Positions 9,432 through 18,958 are shown, counted from the stretch's first letter. The stretch is DNA of 64,000 bases from Elizabethkingia sp. YR214 (GCF_003058195.1 NZ_QBUH01000003.1:372001-436000), one strand, 5' to 3'. The notes: generated from the sequence alone by a model not told the origin. Numbers and translations are program-made.

Positions 9432-9794
9432 AAAAAAATATATAATGCGAATTTACGGATAAAAAAGGAATTTTTTTACACATTCCTTTGTCTATTTTGA
9501 TGATTGTTTCGGTAAATATAGTGAAACTTAATTTATATACAAAAATATAAAAGTTTGGGTTTTGTATTGTCTATATGGCATTTTTGGGGATTTATTTTTT
9601 GCTAAAATGCATAAAATTGGTAAAAAACAAGAATATATGAAAATTGGGATATTGTTTTTTAGGCCATTATTTCAGGGGTTTGAATTTTACTAAAACGTTT
9701 TCGTAAAAAGTTAACGTAATGTTAATATTGGGGTTCGAATTTATTTAGATTGCGTTTAAAATTAACAAACTAATTAACCTAAAATTAACGAATT
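9432..9794. other. 363-base divergent control region between pfkA and susC
   Basis: This is the longest gene-free stretch of the window and is very AT-rich. It holds a weak pfkA -7 match (9448-9455), a 24-base palindrome (9685-9708), a second small inverted repeat TTAAC-GTAAT-GTTAA just after it, and a weak promoter-like TTG (9728-9730) with TAGATTGC (9746-9753). I see no small open frame or RNA gene in it. Confidence 0.6.
9685..9708. promoter_or_regulatory. 24-base near-perfect palindrome upstream of susC, candidate operator
   Basis: Nested arms TTTTAC/GTAAAA surround AAAACGTTTT, with one mismatched pair (9691 and 9702), so 11 of 12 base pairs match. The CG-centred core looks like a LacI-type operator. 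It is not followed by a T-run, which argues against a terminator. Confidence 0.55.
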
Positions 9795-12782
9795 ATGAGA
9801 ATTCACCCAATGGTGCCTTCAAATTACCTGAAGGTTGCTATCGCCTTTTTTCTCTCTACTTCAGGAGTACAAATGGCCATGGCTCAGCAAACTCCTAATC
9901 GAAAAGAAAGTACGAAAAAATCGGACACTACTACGAAAGCAAAAACTATAGATGAAGTGGTTGTCGTCGGATATGGAAAGCAAAAAAAGACTAATCTGAC
10001 TACTGCAGTTTCTACAATTGATAGTAAAATGTTAGAAGATCGACCGTCACCAACAGTTGCTAATATGATACAAGGTGCAGCACCAGGATTAACAGTAACT
10101 AGGACATCAGGGAAAGTTGGAGGACAAGGATTAAACTTACAAATCCGAGGTGTTACGTCTGCTAGTGGCAATGTTAATCCGCTATATGTAATAGATGGAG
10201 TTGTGAGCTCAGAGTCAACATTTGTTTCTCTAAATCCGGATGATATTGATAGTATTAGTGTGTTGAAGGATGGAGGAGCAACGGCTATATATGGAGCACA
10301 ATCAGCTGGTGGTGTAATAGTAGTAACAACAAAAAGAGGAAAGAGCGGAAAAGCAAGAATTTCTTTTTCGAGTAATATGGGATTCCAAAGCCCTATGAAT
10401 CTTCCAAAGCGTTTAACGCTAATAGAAGAAATGGAATACATGAATCTTGCAAGAAAAAATGCAGGATTGGCACCAGAATATAAAGATGATGATCTTGATT
10501 ATGCTCGTAGGGGGATAGAGTTTGTTTTAGACCCTACAAATAACTTGTGGAGAACGTATAATCAGCAAGATTTTATAAAAGCTACCCTAAGAGATGTTTA
10601 TACATTGATAAACAATAATGTACAGATCTCTGGAGGGAATGAAAAAGTTACTTACATGGCTTCCATTGGGAATATGCAACAAAATGGAATTTTTAAAGTA
10701 GGAGAGGATTTATTTTCCCGTTGGAATGCTAGAATTAATGTTTCTGCTAAAGTTAATGATTATCTTAAATTTGATATTAGTAGTGCTTATACATCACAAG
10801 CTACCGATAATCCACAAGATGGAGGTAATGGGTTAGAAGGTGGTGGAAATAGTATTTTTAGACAGATGTATAATTCAAGATTAAGATTTCCTATTTTTAA
10901 TCCTGATGGTAGTTATTATATAAGTGGAACTTCATCTTATTTTGGATATGCCTTACTTAAAGATGGTGGATTTAACAGAGATAGAAAGGAAAACTTTTTT
11001 AATAATATCACTGCTACTATTACTAATATAGCTAAAGGTCTAGATTTTAAATTAGTTTATGGTAGAGAAACTACAGATCAAGAAAATAAGAATTTTAGAA
11101 GAACACTTTCTTATTATGCGGGACCAACAGCAAATTCTATTAAAAAGTTAAATGATCCAAATAATTATTCTGTTACTAATTATAAGACTGTTACCGAAAA
11201 TTTTCAGGGAATGGTTGATTATGATTTGAAATTACAAGGAGGTCATAATTTCCACATTTTGGGAGGCTATCAATTACAGAAATATAGATATAGCTACTTA
11301 CAGGGAAGTACTAAAAATCTATTTGTTAATGATAATCCAAGTTTAGGATTTACATCTGATGCTGCAAATAAGTCTAATGCAGAAGGCGTAAATTCTGATA
11401 TTATGCAGTCTTATTTTGGTAGATTTAATTATAACTATAAAGAAAAATATTTATTCGAAGCAACGATAAGAAGTGATGAAAGTTCACGATTGACAGATGG
11501 TGATCGAATCAAAATTTTCCCATCATTTTCATTAGGCTGGAATATAGCAAAGGAATCCTGGTTTGATAAAATTTCTGGAAATATATTGAATGAGTTTAAG
11601 CCAAGAGTTTCTTGGGCAAAAGTAGGCTCTAATGTTGGTATAGGCTATTATGATTATATATCACAATTGTCTACAGGAACAAGTTTAGTTTTAGGGAATG
11701 GAAGGCAAACTTATGTATATCAAAATAGCCTTCCTGCATTATTACTAGGATGGGAAACTATTGAGACCAGAAATTTAGGAATCGATTTTTCTTTATTGAA
11801 TCGCAAGTTAACAGGTTCTTTTGATTATTATAACAAGTATAATAACAATATGTTGGTGCCTGTGAGTTTGCCGGCAACAATTGGTATTAGCACTCCAAAG
11901 CAAAACTCAGGGAGATTAAAAGTTTGGGGCTGGGAAGCTACTTTAAACTACAAAGATAAAATCGGAAAAGATTTTGGGTATAGTATTACTGCAAATGTAT
12001 CTGATAGTCAAAATAAATTATTATGGTATGGAGGAACAAGTAATTCAATTAACGCAGGTGTTAATAGTTTAGTAGAAGGGTACGCATTGAATTCGGTTTG
12101 GGGGTATAAGACTGATGGGTATTTCCAAAATCAAGGTGAGGTGGATAAAGCTCCTAGTTACAAAAAACTATTGAATAAAGCTGGAGTACCAGGAGTTGGA
12201 GATGTTCGTTATATAGATATCGATGGAAATGGGGAAATTAGTCCTGGAAAAGGAACACTAGCTGATCATGGAGATTTAGTTTATCTGGGAGATACAAATC
12301 CAAGATATCAATTTGGATTTAATGTTGCCATGAATTATAAGAATATTGATTTTAGTTTCTTTATTCAAGGAATTGCTAAACGGAGATTTAAACCTGGGAA
12401 TGAATTAATGCAGCCTGCAATTCAACCTTGGAATTTACCAATGACATTCCAAATGGACTACTGGACACCTGATAATCCTAATGCTGCTTTCCCAAGACCT
12501 TATCTTACGGGGGATCATAATTTTGTAAATTCTGATAAATGGTTTATTAATGGAGCCTATGCAAGACTGAAGAATGTTCAATTGGGCTACTCTTTATCCA
12601 AAGAGGCATTAAAGAATATGCCGATTTCCCGTATGAGGATTTACATCTCTGGTGAAGATTTATTAACATTTTCTAAACTGGGGGTGTTTAAAGGAACTAT
12701 TGATCCAGAACAACCTCAAGGAGTTGTTGGAGGCTATCCTTTCGCCCAAACAGTTTCTCTAGGTGTAAATATTGACTTTTAA
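9795..12782 (+). CDS. susC: SusC-family TonB-dependent transporter
   Basis: 995 residues. After a signal peptide of about 31 residues comes a Lys/Thr-rich spacer, then the SusC TonB-box motif TIDEVVVVGYG near residue 51. A plug follows with QIRGV, YVIDGV and ISVLKDGGATAIYGAQSAGGVI, then a long barrel ending in VNIDF. SusC proteins import oligomeric nutrients through the outer membrane with the SusD lipoprotein as a lid. The carboxypeptidase-regulatory-like N-terminal domain typical of many SusC proteins is absent. susD follows by 10 bases. The sulfatase facing the pair suggests a sulfated glycan or other sulfate ester as substrate, which is inference. Confidence 0.93.
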   Translation: MRIHPMVPSNYLKVAIAFFLSTSGVQMAMAQQTPNRKESTKKSDTTTKAKTIDEVVVVGYGKQKKTNLTTAVSTIDSKMLEDRPSPTVANMIQGAAPGLTVTRTSGKVGGQGLNLQIRGVTSASGNVNPLYVIDGVVSSESTFVSLNPDDIDSISVLKDGGATAIYGAQSAGGVIVVTTKRGKSGKARISFSSNMGFQSPMNLPKRLTLIEEMEYMNLARKNAGLAPEYKDDDLDYARRGIEFVLDPTNNLWRTYNQQDFIKATLRDVYTLINNNVQISGGNEKVTYMASIGNMQQNGIFKVGEDLFSRWNARINVSAKVNDYLKFDISSAYTSQATDNPQDGGNGLEGGGNSIFRQMYNSRLRFPIFNPDGSYYISGTSSYFGYALLKDGGFNRDRKENFFNNITATITNIAKGLDFKLVYGRETTDQENKNFRRTLSYYAGPTANSIKKLNDPNNYSVTNYKTVTENFQGMVDYDLKLQGGHNFHILGGYQLQKYRYSYLQGSTKNLFVNDNPSLGFTSDAANKSNAEGVNSDIMQSYFGRFNYNYKEKYLFEATIRSDESSRLTDGDRIKIFPSFSLGWNIAKESWFDKISGNILNEFKPRVSWAKVGSNVGIGYYDYISQLSTGTSLVLGNGRQTYVYQNSLPALLLGWETIETRNLGIDFSLLNRKLTGSFDYYNKYNNNMLVPVSLPATIGISTPKQNSGRLKVWGWEATLNYKDKIGKDFGYSITANVSDSQNKLLWYGGTSNSINAGVNSLVEGYALNSVWGYKTDGYFQNQGEVDKAPSYKKLLNKAGVPGVGDVRYIDIDGNGEISPGKGTLADHGDLVYLGDTNPRYQFGFNVAMNYKNIDFSFFIQGIAKRRFKPGNELMQPAIQPWNLPMTFQMDYWTPDNPNAAFPRPYLTGDHNFVNSDKWFINGAYARLKNVQLGYSLSKEALKNMPISRMRIYISGEDLLTFSKLGVFKGTIDPEQPQGVVGGYPFAQTVSLGVNIDF

Positions 12783-12792
12783 TTAGAAAAAA

Positions 12793-14514
12793 ATGAAAAA
12801 AAATATTATATATATAAGTTTATTGACATTACCATTATTAACTTCGGTAGTGTCATGTAATACAGATAGATTCCCTGAAACTTCGGTTTCAGATGGTAAC
12901 TTTTGGAACTCGGCATCTGATGTTAGGTTAGCAGCAAATTATTTTTATACAACGTTGCCAGGGCTTGCAGAAACAAATGATAACTGGTCTGCAGATGCCT
13001 ATCCTAATAATAATGCTAATAATATAAGTGATGGGTCCAGAGTAGCTCCTACTACTACTGGTGACTATAGTTATTATGGTATTTTTCAAGCAAACAATTT
13101 AATAGAAAAAGCACCTAAAGTCATTGCTAAAGGTGCTGATGCTACAGTGGTGAATCAATATGTTGGAGAAGCTCGTTTTTTCAGAGCATGGTATTATTTT
13201 GAAATGTTTAAAAGATTTGGAGGAGTGCCTCTTATTACTAAGACCATGCAGATTGATGATCCCGATGTGTTTAAACCTCGTGCAACAAGAGATGAAATTT
13301 TAGATCTCATTTATAGTGATCTGGACTATGCAATAAGCGTTCTTAGAACGCCGGATCAGCTAAATACGGCGGGCGAATATGGTAGGATTTCGAATACTGC
13401 TGCTTTAGCATTCAAGGCTAGAATTGCATTGTTTGAAGGTACAAGAAGTAAATATCATGGCTATGGAACTCCCGCAAAACACTTGAATATTGCGAAGGAA
13501 TGCGCTGAAAAGGTTATGAACTCCGGGCAGCATACTTTATTTAGTACTCCAACAGTTGGTACTAATGGACAGCAACTAAATGATGCGTATTATAATCTTT
13601 TCCAAGAAAAAGGAGATGGAAGAGCCAATAAAGAGAATATTATAGTACGTATTTATGGTGTGGATGCTAGTAATAATGTAGTTTCTCATCTTACACAACG
13701 TATTTATGAAGGTAGTTATATTGTGCCAACAAATAATTTTGTAAGCCGGTATTTAATGGCAGATGGATTGCCAATTACAAAATCATCTTTATATAAATCA
13801 CCAGATGCAACGATGACACATGCTGATTTTTTTAAGAAAAGGGATCCTAGAATGTCATTTACACTTTTTAAACGCGGTGATGAGTTTATTGCAACATCTG
13901 ATTATACAACTCCAAACCCAACATATCAGAGAAGTGGTTATGGTATTCGTAAATATGCTAACAAGAATGATTGGACTTATCAAAGATCATTCATAGATCG
14001 TCCGGTATTACGTTATGCTGAAGTACTATTAACTTATGCCGAAGCCATTTATGAACTTAATGGGACTATTTCGGACTCAGATCTTGATAGAACGGTTAAC
14101 CAGCTTCGCGCAAGACTTCCACAGGTCAATATTGGAACAGATGCAGTTCCTAATTACGTTTCTATGGCTAAATTAAGCAATGCTTTTGTAACGGCTAATG
14201 GGCTAGATATGAAAGAAGAGATTAGGAGAGAAAGAAGAATAGAATTAGCCTATGAAGGTTTTAGTTATTGGGATCTAATAAGATGGAAAACAGCAGAAAC
14301 AGAACTTCCTCAGACTTTATATGGTAGTTACTTATTTAATGAGTATATTACAACAGGAGGGTGGGATACATCTACTATCGTGGATTCAAATAAGTATATT
14401 ATATTACAACCTTCTAGTGCAAGGAAATTTGACCCTAAGAAAGATTATTTATGGCCTTTACCAACAGTTGAAATTGCCAAAAATCCTAAAATTGAACAAA
14501 ACCCAGGTTGGTAA
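12793..14514 (+). CDS. susD: SusD/RagB-family surface lipoprotein
   Basis: 573 residues with a lipoprotein signal ending at C22 (TSVVSC), so it is expected to be anchored in the outer membrane as the substrate-binding lid of SusC. The SusD-type TPR region is visible around residues 90-250 (VGEARFFRAWYYFEMFKRFGG). The C-terminal SusD signature is also present: EIRRERRIELAYEGFSYWDLIRW and the ending YLWPLPTVEIAKNPKIEQNPGW. It is co-transcribed with susC and ends at a strong terminator shared with the facing sulfatase gene. Confidence 0.93.
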   Translation: MKKNIIYISLLTLPLLTSVVSCNTDRFPETSVSDGNFWNSASDVRLAANYFYTTLPGLAETNDNWSADAYPNNNANNISDGSRVAPTTTGDYSYYGIFQANNLIEKAPKVIAKGADATVVNQYVGEARFFRAWYYFEMFKRFGGVPLITKTMQIDDPDVFKPRATRDEILDLIYSDLDYAISVLRTPDQLNTAGEYGRISNTAALAFKARIALFEGTRSKYHGYGTPAKHLNIAKECAEKVMNSGQHTLFSTPTVGTNGQQLNDAYYNLFQEKGDGRANKENIIVRIYGVDASNNVVSHLTQRIYEGSYIVPTNNFVSRYLMADGLPITKSSLYKSPDATMTHADFFKKRDPRMSFTLFKRGDEFIATSDYTTPNPTYQRSGYGIRKYANKNDWTYQRSFIDRPVLRYAEVLLTYAEAIYELNGTISDSDLDRTVNQLRARLPQVNIGTDAVPNYVSMAKLSNAFVTANGLDMKEEIRRERRIELAYEGFSYWDLIRWKTAETELPQTLYGSYLFNEYITTGGWDTSTIVDSNKYIILQPSSARKFDPKKDYLWPLPTVEIAKNPKIEQNPGW

Positions 14515-14521
14515 TTATAAC

Positions 14522-14548
14522 AAAACCGCTTCTTTTGAAGCGGTTTTT
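14522..14548. terminator. Bidirectional terminator between susD and the sulfatase gene
   Basis: AAAACCGCTTC and GAAGCGGTTTT form an 11-pair stem with a TTTT loop, flanked by A and T runs on both sides. Confidence 0.9.
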
Positions 14549-14561
14549 ATTTTTGATGTAT

Positions 14562-16079
14562 TTATTGACTTATAGGTTTCTTCATAACTTCATCTAAAAG
14601 AGCAGCAAGTTCTTTTACCTTTTCGGAATGCTTTGCCGCAACATTTATTTTTTCTTCCTCATCGATTCGGAGATCATAAAGCTGAGGCTGGGGATTGTTA
14701 CCTAATTCGGTTTCCGTTTCTTTTAGATACGAACTTCTGTTATTAGGCTTAATATACTTCCAGGAGTCTTTAATAATAGCAATTCCATATGCATCTTCTA
14801 TCAGATATGGTCTGTTTTCTTTGCTTTTTCCTAATAACTGATTTAGCATATTGAAGCTATCAAAAGCCTGTCCTTGTTTCAGGTTTTGTTTATTCAGAGA
14901 TGCAAAAGATGCGAATAAATCAATCTGACTGATAAGTGTGTTGGTTTCTCCTTTTTTTATTTTTTTAGGATAATTTACAATAAAAGGAATTCGGGTTCCA
15001 CCTTCGAATATACTATACTTACCACCTCTAAGGTTTCCTGCCGGGCGGTGGTTGCCTAAAAGTTGCTTTGCCTGATCATTGTATCCGTCATCTATTACAG
15101 GACCGTTGTCACTACTAAAGACAATAAGTGTATTATCTCTAATGCCTAAACTATCCAATGTTTTAATTACCTGACCTACGCAATAATCCAATTCCAGAAT
15201 GACGTCACCACGCGGCCCCATTCCGCTTTTTCCGGCAAACTTTTTATTTGGAGTTCTGGGTACATGGATATTCGGAGTAGCATAGTACAGAAAGAAAGGT
15301 TCATCTTTGTGTTCGGTAATGAATTTACTGGCCTTGTCGGCGAAATGCTCATTCATACTGTAGTCATCCCATATTGCAGCTTTTCCTCCGGACATATAAC
15401 CAATACGTCCGATTCCGTTTATAACTGAGTTGTTGTGCCCGTTAGAAGAAGTCATCTCCAATAACTCCGGATGCTCTTTATAGGTTGGTATGTTAGCGTT
15501 CGGAATTGGACCTTTGTAATTAACCGTAATAGGATCGGCAGGATCCAGATTCTCTACCTGATGTCCATCTATATACACACATGGTACACGATCCTGAGTT
15601 GCAGCCATAATATAAGAATAATTAAAACCCAGTTCTAAAGGACCTGGTTTTAATGTACCGTTCCAGTTCGGTCCTTCTTTATCACCTATCCCGAGATGCC
15701 ATTTACCAATAACTCCTGTAGCATATCCTGAATCTCTGAAGAGATCGGCTAATGTATAAGTGTCCTCGTTAATAATGAGAGAAGCATCACCATTTGCCAC
15801 TCCGGTATCATTCCTGCGCCAGGAATATGTTCCTGTAAGAAGTGAGTAGCGTGATGGTGTGCAGGTAGCATTTGTAGCATAAGCATTAGTGAACTTTAGT
15901 CCATTATTAGCAAGAGCATCGATATTGGGTGTGTTAATAGATTTTGCTCCGTATGAATGGAGGTCTCCATAACCCAGGTCGTCTGTATAAATAATAAGGA
16001 CATTTGGTTTTTTGCTTTTCTGGCCATTAACATTAGCTATTGTCAATAGGCCTAAAAGCAGAGTTAAGATTTTATTCAT
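14562..16079 (-). CDS. Cys-type sulfatase, exported
   Basis: 505 residues with a signal peptide ending near VNGQ (residue 20). Sulfatases hydrolyse sulfate esters with a formylglycine made from Cys or Ser. Here the signature is C73-T-P-S-R77 followed by YSLLTG, so it is the Cys type that needs an FGE. Metal-site residues are seen in TDDLGYGD (D33, D34) and FSSDNGP, and GKWHLG holds the Lys/His pair. It resembles the arylsulfatase A or N-acetylgalactosamine-6-sulfatase branch, but the substrate is not determined by sequence. It follows its FGE gene by 12 bases in one operon, convergent with susCD. Confidence 0.92.
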   Translation of the reverse strand: MNKILTLLLGLLTIANVNGQKSKKPNVLIIYTDDLGYGDLHSYGAKSINTPNIDALANNGLKFTNAYATNATCTPSRYSLLTGTYSWRRNDTGVANGDASLIINEDTYTLADLFRDSGYATGVIGKWHLGIGDKEGPNWNGTLKPGPLELGFNYSYIMAATQDRVPCVYIDGHQVENLDPADPITVNYKGPIPNANIPTYKEHPELLEMTSSNGHNNSVINGIGRIGYMSGGKAAIWDDYSMNEHFADKASKFITEHKDEPFFLYYATPNIHVPRTPNKKFAGKSGMGPRGDVILELDYCVGQVIKTLDSLGIRDNTLIVFSSDNGPVIDDGYNDQAKQLLGNHRPAGNLRGGKYSIFEGGTRIPFIVNYPKKIKKGETNTLISQIDLFASFASLNKQNLKQGQAFDSFNMLNQLLGKSKENRPYLIEDAYGIAIIKDSWKYIKPNNRSSYLKETETELGNNPQPQLYDLRIDEEEKINVAAKHSEKVKELAALLDEVMKKPISQ

Positions 16080-16091
16080 GGTTAATTAGTT

Positions 16092-17243
16092 TTATTTGGT
16101 TTCGAGATCTTTTACTAATCTGAAACCTGTGTGTACCATACCTGTGTCTTCTGAATAAGGCATTCTTGCTGAAACCCGATAGCTGGCACAGTAAGAATCA
16201 TTACACAGGAAGCTTCCGCCACGTACGACTCTTTTGTTCGCAAAAGGTTCAGAAGGGTAATAAGGTTTCGATGGTCCTATAGGATTGTTGGTTATTTGAT
16301 TTCCTTGCAAAGACTGATAGTAATTTTCACTAAACCAATCTGAGCATATTTCCCAGGCATTTCCGGCCATATCGTAAAGGCCGTAAGCATTTGGAGCATA
16401 TGACCCAACCGGGGCAGTATAATAATAACCATCTTTTTCTGTGTTCTTTATCGGGAATGTACCTGTCCAGTAGTTGGCTTTCTGAGAGCCACTGCTTATG
16501 TGCTCATCGCCCCACGGGTAAATTTTGTTATCTAAACCACCACGTGCCGCCCATTCCCATTCAGCCTCAGTAGGGAGACGTTTTCCTATCCACTTTGCAT
16601 ATGCAACAGCGTCATAGTAGGAAACATGTACAACCGGATGATTCTCTTTACCTTTTATATTGCTTCCCGGACCAAGCGGATGCTGCCAGTCAGCTCCTTT
16701 TACCCAACGCCACCATTGTGAGTAATCTTCTAATCCGTTTACCGATTCAGGAGAAGCAAAAACCATAGATCCAGGCATTAAATCTTCATCTGAAGGTTTA
16801 GGAGTATCGGGCGGCAGTTCTTTTTTCAACGCTTCCCAGTCAACAGGTTTTTCAGCGGTAGTAATATAGCCAGTGGCAATTACAAATTTTTGGAATTCAG
16901 CATTGGTAACTTCATGTGTATCCATATAAAAGGATTTTACCGAAACTTTATGCTGAGGTGACTCCCAGTTACGGGACCATTCATCACCATTAGAACCCAT
17001 CATATAAGTGCCGGCAGGAATTAAAGCCATTTTGTTCGTTACGTCTGCGGAGCTTTTATCTTTTAATGAAATTGTTGTAGCAGGTGAGTTTGCTTTTTTT
17101 TGTGAAGTAATTTGCCGGGCTTTGCTACCGGAAACTTCGCAGCAAGAAAGCTTTGTAGTATTTGTTTGTCCCATCGCAATGCCGGAGTATGCAACTCCTG
17201 TCAAGCTTATACAGACATAGATTAGCCGTTGAATAGAGGTCAT
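16092..17243 (-). CDS. Exported formylglycine-generating enzyme (sulfatase maturase)
   Basis: 383 residues. The SUMF1/FGE domain spans about 70-378 and closely follows human FGE, e.g. IPAGTYMMGS, FYMDTHEVTNAEF, GKRLPTEAEWEWAARGG. Both catalytic cysteines are present in RGGSFLCNDSYCASYRVSAR (C347 and C352), so this is a true oxygen-dependent FGE and not a catalytically dead relative. It converts the sulfatase Cys to formylglycine. It begins with a Sec-type signal (about residues 1-25) and a vicinal pair C34-C35, so it probably acts in the periplasm, whereas many bacterial FGEs are cytosolic. It heads the FGE-sulfatase operon. Confidence 0.92.
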   Translation of the reverse strand: MTSIQRLIYVCISLTGVAYSGIAMGQTNTTKLSCCEVSGSKARQITSQKKANSPATTISLKDKSSADVTNKMALIPAGTYMMGSNGDEWSRNWESPQHKVSVKSFYMDTHEVTNAEFQKFVIATGYITTAEKPVDWEALKKELPPDTPKPSDEDLMPGSMVFASPESVNGLEDYSQWWRWVKGADWQHPLGPGSNIKGKENHPVVHVSYYDAVAYAKWIGKRLPTEAEWEWAARGGLDNKIYPWGDEHISSGSQKANYWTGTFPIKNTEKDGYYYTAPVGSYAPNAYGLYDMAGNAWEICSDWFSENYYQSLQGNQITNNPIGPSKPYYPSEPFANKRVVRGGSFLCNDSYCASYRVSARMPYSEDTGMVHTGFRLVKDLETK

Positions 17244-17253
17244 GGTTTTTTTT

Positions 17254-17261
17254 CAAAAATA
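17254..17261 (-). promoter_or_regulatory. -7 promoter element for the FGE-sulfatase operon
   Basis: TATTTTTG on the minus strand, 10 bases before the FGE start at 17243. Confidence 0.5.
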
Positions 17262-17362
17262 GCAAATATTCTATTAAATCTTGTTTTTCTACTTATCCAC
17301 ATTTTCAGGCTGTACATACTAAACTACGGTTAAAAGTGTTATTTTAGTAAAGAAATTTAAGT

Positions 17363-18343
17363 ATGAAGAAAGGAATGCTCATCTTTTGGGGACTGTATCT
17401 TTTATTTTTTTGTATACCATTTCCCATTATTATCTATATGGCAACTGATGAATCATCAGATACCTATATGCCGGAGAGTTCATTGTTTTGGTCATGGTTC
17501 TGGTTAGGATTATCAGTTCTTATTTGGGGATATATCCTCTGGTTTTTCATTAATCAGTCTTTAATACAGCCTGTAAAAGATAAGAAAGTCATACAGAATA
17601 TTGCTAAAAACGGTATTGAAAGAAAGGCCATTATTACAAGTCAGATTATACTGAAAAATGAAACATTAAAAAATCAACAATTACTACAGCTAAATCTTCG
17701 TTTTAATAATCTCAATAATTATCCTATTGAAGATAGTCATTTCTTTGTGGATATTAAACCCGAAGAAAACAGATTTGCAAAAGGTAAAGAAATAGACATT
17801 CTGCTGAACAGAAATGTAGAACATACACCATATTTTATTCTGAAAGGACAACAGACAAAATATAACAACAGCGGTATGCTGTATAGGTCACTGGGCTTTG
17901 TCTTATTGTTGGCTTATGTTGCGGGATTGTATATTTATTTTTACGATCGGGATTCAAAAGGACACGAATGGCAATTTCTTACTTTCATGCATCCGATTAT
18001 TTTTACAGGTTTTATGATTTTGCTTTTTGTTGCTGTCTATCAGTTTTTACTCAAACCTTTGATGTTTGGGAAGAAATGGGAACAAAAATTATTGTATGCC
18101 GGCAAAATGGTTTCTGCAGAAATAAGAAATGTAAGACAAACCGGACTTCTGGTAAACGATCAGCCGGAAGTACGATTCGATGTTTCATACACAAATGAAA
18201 AAGGCATTGTTTATCAGGCTATTTACAAAAAGGTTGTACAACTGATTGATATACCAGCACTACGTCGGGAAGGCTATACTGATATTATGTATAGTGATGA
18301 AAAACCTGAAAAAATTGTAATTCCGAATATATTTAATCATTAG
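17363..18343 (+). CDS. Four-helix membrane protein with an internal duplication, function unknown
   Basis: 326 residues arranged as helix pair (about 7-27 and 43-63), soluble domain (85-165), helix pair (174-195 and 207-231), soluble domain (240-320). The two soluble parts share a pattern: A-x-I near the start, a strand of alternating hydrophobics, and I-D-I or T-D-I-M with Y/N before a final strand. The gene thus looks like a tandem duplication of a DUF3592-like unit, a resemblance I could not test. No catalytic motif is visible. It is probably an inner-membrane protein. It lies between the FGE promoter and the receptor cassette and may be transcribed alone. Confidence 0.7.
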   Translation: MKKGMLIFWGLYLLFFCIPFPIIIYMATDESSDTYMPESSLFWSWFWLGLSVLIWGYILWFFINQSLIQPVKDKKVIQNIAKNGIERKAIITSQIILKNETLKNQQLLQLNLRFNNLNNYPIEDSHFFVDIKPEENRFAKGKEIDILLNRNVEHTPYFILKGQQTKYNNSGMLYRSLGFVLLLAYVAGLYIYFYDRDSKGHEWQFLTFMHPIIFTGFMILLFVAVYQFLLKPLMFGKKWEQKLLYAGKMVSAEIRNVRQTGLLVNDQPEVRFDVSYTNEKGIVYQAIYKKVVQLIDIPALRREGYTDIMYSDEKPEKIVIPNIFNH

Positions 18344-18380
18344 ATTCTTCCGCAGATAGATATTACTCATATAAAGTTAT

Positions 18381-18388
18381 TATATTTG
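18381..18388 (+). promoter_or_regulatory. -7 promoter element for the CXXCH-receptor cassette
   Basis: TATATTTG lies only four bases before the ATG at 18393, predicting a nearly leaderless transcript. Confidence 0.55.
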
Positions 18389-18392
18389 TGCA

Positions 18393-18731
18393 ATGCAAAA
18401 AGATTCCGGGCAATATAAAAAGCTTGTAGCAGGGATTATCGTTGGCATATATGCCTTCGTAGTTTTCTTTGCGGGATTTTTGCATACTCATAAAGCAGAT
18501 ATCACGTTTGGTACAGGAACGAAAGTGAAAATGGAAAAATCTTTCCAGCCAAATGTTAATGACTGTCTTTCTTGTCATCTTATGGGAAGTCATCAGATTT
18601 ATGAATCTTTTGATTTTTCATTAGAGTTATTCAGTTCTCAGATTTTTGCAGAGCAGATTTATTTCTATCAGCAAAAATTCTTCTTAGAAGCAAAAACTTA
18701 TTTTTCTTTACGGGGACCTCCATTTGTTTAG
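18393..18731 (+). CDS. Small membrane-anchored protein with a CXXCH motif and LRGPP tail
   Basis: 112 residues. One helix at about 10-31 (LVAGIIVGIYAFVVFFAGFL) follows a basic start, so the rest should face the periplasm. It then has HTH, the segment NDCLSCHLMGSHQ containing an exact CXXCH at about 52-56, and a tail FSLRGPPFV. The Cys/His cluster could bind a metal or a c-type heme. The layout resembles small proteins, including DUF2946-like ones, found beside copper or zinc receptors, which is a recollection and not a search result. No terminator separates it from the receptor 227 bases downstream. Confidence 0.7.
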   Translation: MQKDSGQYKKLVAGIIVGIYAFVVFFAGFLHTHKADITFGTGTKVKMEKSFQPNVNDCLSCHLMGSHQIYESFDFSLELFSSQIFAEQIYFYQQKFFLEAKTYFSLRGPPFV

Positions 18732-18958
18732 CGTATATAGCGGTTTGTATTCTTATAGTCGCATAAAGTAGAAACGTTGAATTGTGTATTGGTAAGATGT
18801 ATTCATGTCGTAGTGTATGAATATGTAGTTTGCTCATTATTTCTATGAGTATAATAACATGGTTGTATACTCTAAATCAAATAAGCTATCACTAATGCTG
18901 GTGAATTTGATGTACATCATTACAACAGGCACATTCTAAAACAAATTAAGGTAAAATT

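Noticed and set aside
9728-9753. Promoter for susC (TTG and TAGATTGC)
   Set aside because: Spacing of 15 bases and a poor -7 match make it too weak to list as a promoter.
9884-10441. 185-codon frame opposite susC
   Set aside because: Antisense shadow of the SusC plug; no start context or family.
18895-18939. Short frame in the leader of the ZnuD-like receptor
   Set aside because: Fourteen codons with no recognisable feature; mentioned only as a possibility.
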